Assembly: GCA_963776055.1 (NCBI GenBank)
Contig: CAVZLD010000013.1
Span: forward strand, 186,001-250,000
Reading direction: 5' to 3'
Length of the DNA stretch: 64,000 nucleotides
Source: CAVZLD01 sp963776055
GTDB lineage: Bacteria; Planctomycetota; Planctomycetia; Pirellulales; Pirellulaceae
Position 1 is the first letter of the stretch. Each line of letters starts with the position of its first letter. The position numbers were made by a program, and so were the translations under genes. Shown one piece after another: positions 62,545-64,000 of this stretch. The notes under the pieces are model-generated. The model saw only the letters and a program-made list of their open reading frames with translations. It ran no database searches and was not told the DNA's origin.

Positions 62545-64000
62545 ATGATCCACCGACTGTCGCGAATCGGCTTTCCTTCCTTCCGACGCCCCCGTTCGTC
62601 ATCGCGGCGGCGAGCCACACGCCCGCTGCAACAGCTCCGCGCCACAGAACCGCTCGAAGCACGCATGATGCTCGCGGCGGACGTCCTGCCGGCCTGGCAG
62701 AATCCGGTCAACCCAGCGGACGTGGATGGGAACGGGGCCGTCGTCTCGATGGATGCGCTGGTGATTCTCAACGCACTGAGTCGCGGGGGCGACGAATTGC
62801 TTGCGCACTCGGGCGTCGGCGCGACACAATCCGCCGTGCTGGCGACCGATAGTCCCTTCCTGGATGTCGACGGGGATCAGCAGGTCACGACCGATGACGC
62901 GTTACGTGTTCTGGACACGGTGGCTCCAGAGGCCGAGGCGGAAGAGACGACGGTTCCCATTCAAATCGGCGACGGGGTGTTCGTGATCTACAACCCGGGC
63001 TCGGGAAACTTGCGGGTCGACAGCGATTTGGCGATCCAGACCCTGGAGATCAAGTCGGCCAGCGGCATGTTCACCGGCAGTCCAGCGATGAACCTGGGCG
63101 GCATGTTCGACGTCGATACGGATTTCAAGATCTTCAAACTGTTCGAAGAGGGTTTCCAGGACTTGAACTTTGGCAATGTCGCGCAGACCGGATTGACGGA
63201 GGAATTCGTCCGCCGCGACCTGACGATCAGTGGTTCCCACTCTCGACCACCGGAATGGTCCACGAATCCGGAGCAGTGGCCCGACGGACGCGACCTGGGG
63301 CTGAACAATCATCAGGCACAGTTTCGTTTGGAAGTGACGGATCTGAATTCGAACCCGATCACCAGCCTGGCGGTCGGTCAGGAGTTTTACGTCCGAGCCT
63401 TCGTGGAGGACGTGCGGGCAACCTCGCTGATCGGTGACACTCTCAATGGAACACTGAATGCGGGCGTTTACGCGGCGTACTTGGATGTGCAATTTGATGC
63501 AAATCTCGCGGCCGCGGTGGGCAATGTGCAGTACGCCGCCGGCTACACCGCCTCCCAGTCGGGAACACTGTCCGCAGGACTTCTGGATGAGATCGGTGCC
63601 CAGTCGTCGAGCCTATCTCCCTTGGGGCGTGACGAGCGAGAACTGTTCCGTGTGCAGATGACGGCACTCGCGGGAGGTGACTTGCAGTTCGTGGGCGATC
63701 TGGCCGACATCTCCCCCCAGCACGACACTTTGCTGTTCGACATGAGTTCGCCGGTGGATGACTTGGAAATCAAATTCCTCGACAGTCCCACAATCACCGT
63801 CAGCGACACACCTACCGACGTGGACCTCGTCGCCTTTGCCAAGGCGATCGCCGACACGGGAGCCGAGTTCTACGGCGCTTTCTGGTGCTCGGCCTGCCAC
63901 GCACAACAGGACCTGTTCGAGGACGGAAAGGACTTCCTGCCCTACATCGAATCATCCAACCCGGACGGCAGTCAGACGCAAGAAGCAATCGATGCCGGGA
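62545..64000 (+). CDS. dockerin surface protein with cohesin-like module and thioredoxin-like CxxC segment, 3' end cut by the window edge
   Basis: ATG 62545 opens an unbroken frame of 485 codons that leaves the window. The basic N-terminus leads to TEPLEARMMLAA, the export motif. Two dockerin-like loops come directly after it: DVDGNGAVVSMDALVILNAL and DVDGDQQVTTDDALRVLDTV. A linker domain (residues ~135-255) precedes the cohesin-like module (63312-63800), with GVYAAYLDVQFD, GLLDEIGAQSSSLSPLG and LADISPQHDTLLFDM. The last part, GAEFYGAFWCSACHAQQDLFE, has C448-x-x-C451 in a thioredoxin-like context similar to the domain found fused to VKOR proteins, so a disulfide exchange or redox role outside the cytoplasm is possible. 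The order dockerin first, module second is the reverse of the 42 and 46 kb genes. Confidence 0.82.
   Translation, partial: MIHRLSRIGFPSFRRPRSSSRRRATRPLQQLRATEPLEARMMLAADVLPAWQNPVNPADVDGNGAVVSMDALVILNALSRGGDELLAHSGVGATQSAVLATDSPFLDVDGDQQVTTDDALRVLDTVAPEAEAEETTVPIQIGDGVFVIYNPGSGNLRVDSDLAIQTLEIKSASGMFTGSPAMNLGGMFDVDTDFKIFKLFEEGFQDLNFGNVAQTGLTEEFVRRDLTISGSHSRPPEWSTNPEQWPDGRDLGLNNHQAQFRLEVTDLNSNPITSLAVGQEFYVRAFVEDVRATSLIGDTLNGTLNAGVYAAYLDVQFDANLAAAVGNVQYAAGYTASQSGTLSAGLLDEIGAQSSSLSPLGRDERELFRVQMTALAGGDLQFVGDLADISPQHDTLLFDMSSPVDDLEIKFLDSPTITVSDTPTDVDLVAFAKAIADTGAEFYGAFWCSACHAQQDLFEDGKDFLPYIESSNPDGSQTQEAIDAG

Overview
The window looks like a chromosomal segment of a planctomycete, most likely of the Pirellulales type. 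The support is indirect but consistent. There are many very large secreted proteins with a basic N-terminus, an LExRxLL motif (the LEPR-XLL type) and dockerin-type calcium repeats. There are also two BBP7-type outer-membrane barrels, a WXXGXW-repeat protein, a PEP-CTERM protein, a DUF3467 protein, a sulfatase and a GC-rich, loosely packed layout. I saw no tRNA, rRNA, CRISPR array or insertion sequence.

Layout. 1-1298 (-) is an AAA ATPase cut by the left edge. 1604-2747 (+) is an FHA-EAL signalling protein. 2864-5080 (-) is an FG-GAP/alpha-beta-hydrolase fusion, divergent from a sulfatase (5302-6787). A PEP-CTERM dockerin-like protein (6917-8050) and a CotH-kinase/lamin-tail/dockerin surface protein (8160-13466) follow. 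13567-18599 (+) is an operon-like run: tripartite tricarboxylate transporter TctC-TctB-TctA, a secreted beta-propeller-like protein and a possible CYTH-like protein. 18731-20971 (-) is a WXXGXW protein with a long Arg/Ser-rich tail.

21731-39520 (-) is occupied by two huge surface proteins, including one of about 14 kb with a matrixin-like protease motif. 40162-48423 (+) holds a BBP7 barrel and two dockerin surface proteins. 48450-48836 (-) is DUF3467. 49115-54673 (+) is a compact sugar operon: zinc dehydrogenase, TIM-barrel isomerase, tagaturonate-epimerase-like protein, FucU/RbsD mutarotase, aldo/keto reductase and L-fuconolactonase-like amidohydrolase. It reads as oxidative catabolism of L-fucose or a related sugar. 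54800-55465 (-) is a PPP phosphatase and 55807-57534 (-) a second BBP7 barrel. 57747-61824 (-) holds a CAP-domain and a metalloprotease dockerin protein. 62545 to the right edge (+) is a dockerin protein with a thioredoxin-like CxxC segment.

Two things stand out. First, a recurring module of about 150 residues (GVYAAYLDV ... LIDEVG ... PADxxPxHD), possibly cohesin-like, occurs five times in four proteins, always in polypeptides that also carry dockerin repeats. Together with the sulfatase and the fucose-type operon this suggests a surface machinery for binding and degrading sulfated polysaccharides; that link is inference. Second, many genes are split by single-base frameshifts while the protein sense continues in the next frame. 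They are extremely dense at 21.7-39.5 kb and absent from 46.2-57.6 kb, which points to local assembly error more than gene decay. Where I give one CDS across several frames, the coordinates span the reconstructed gene.
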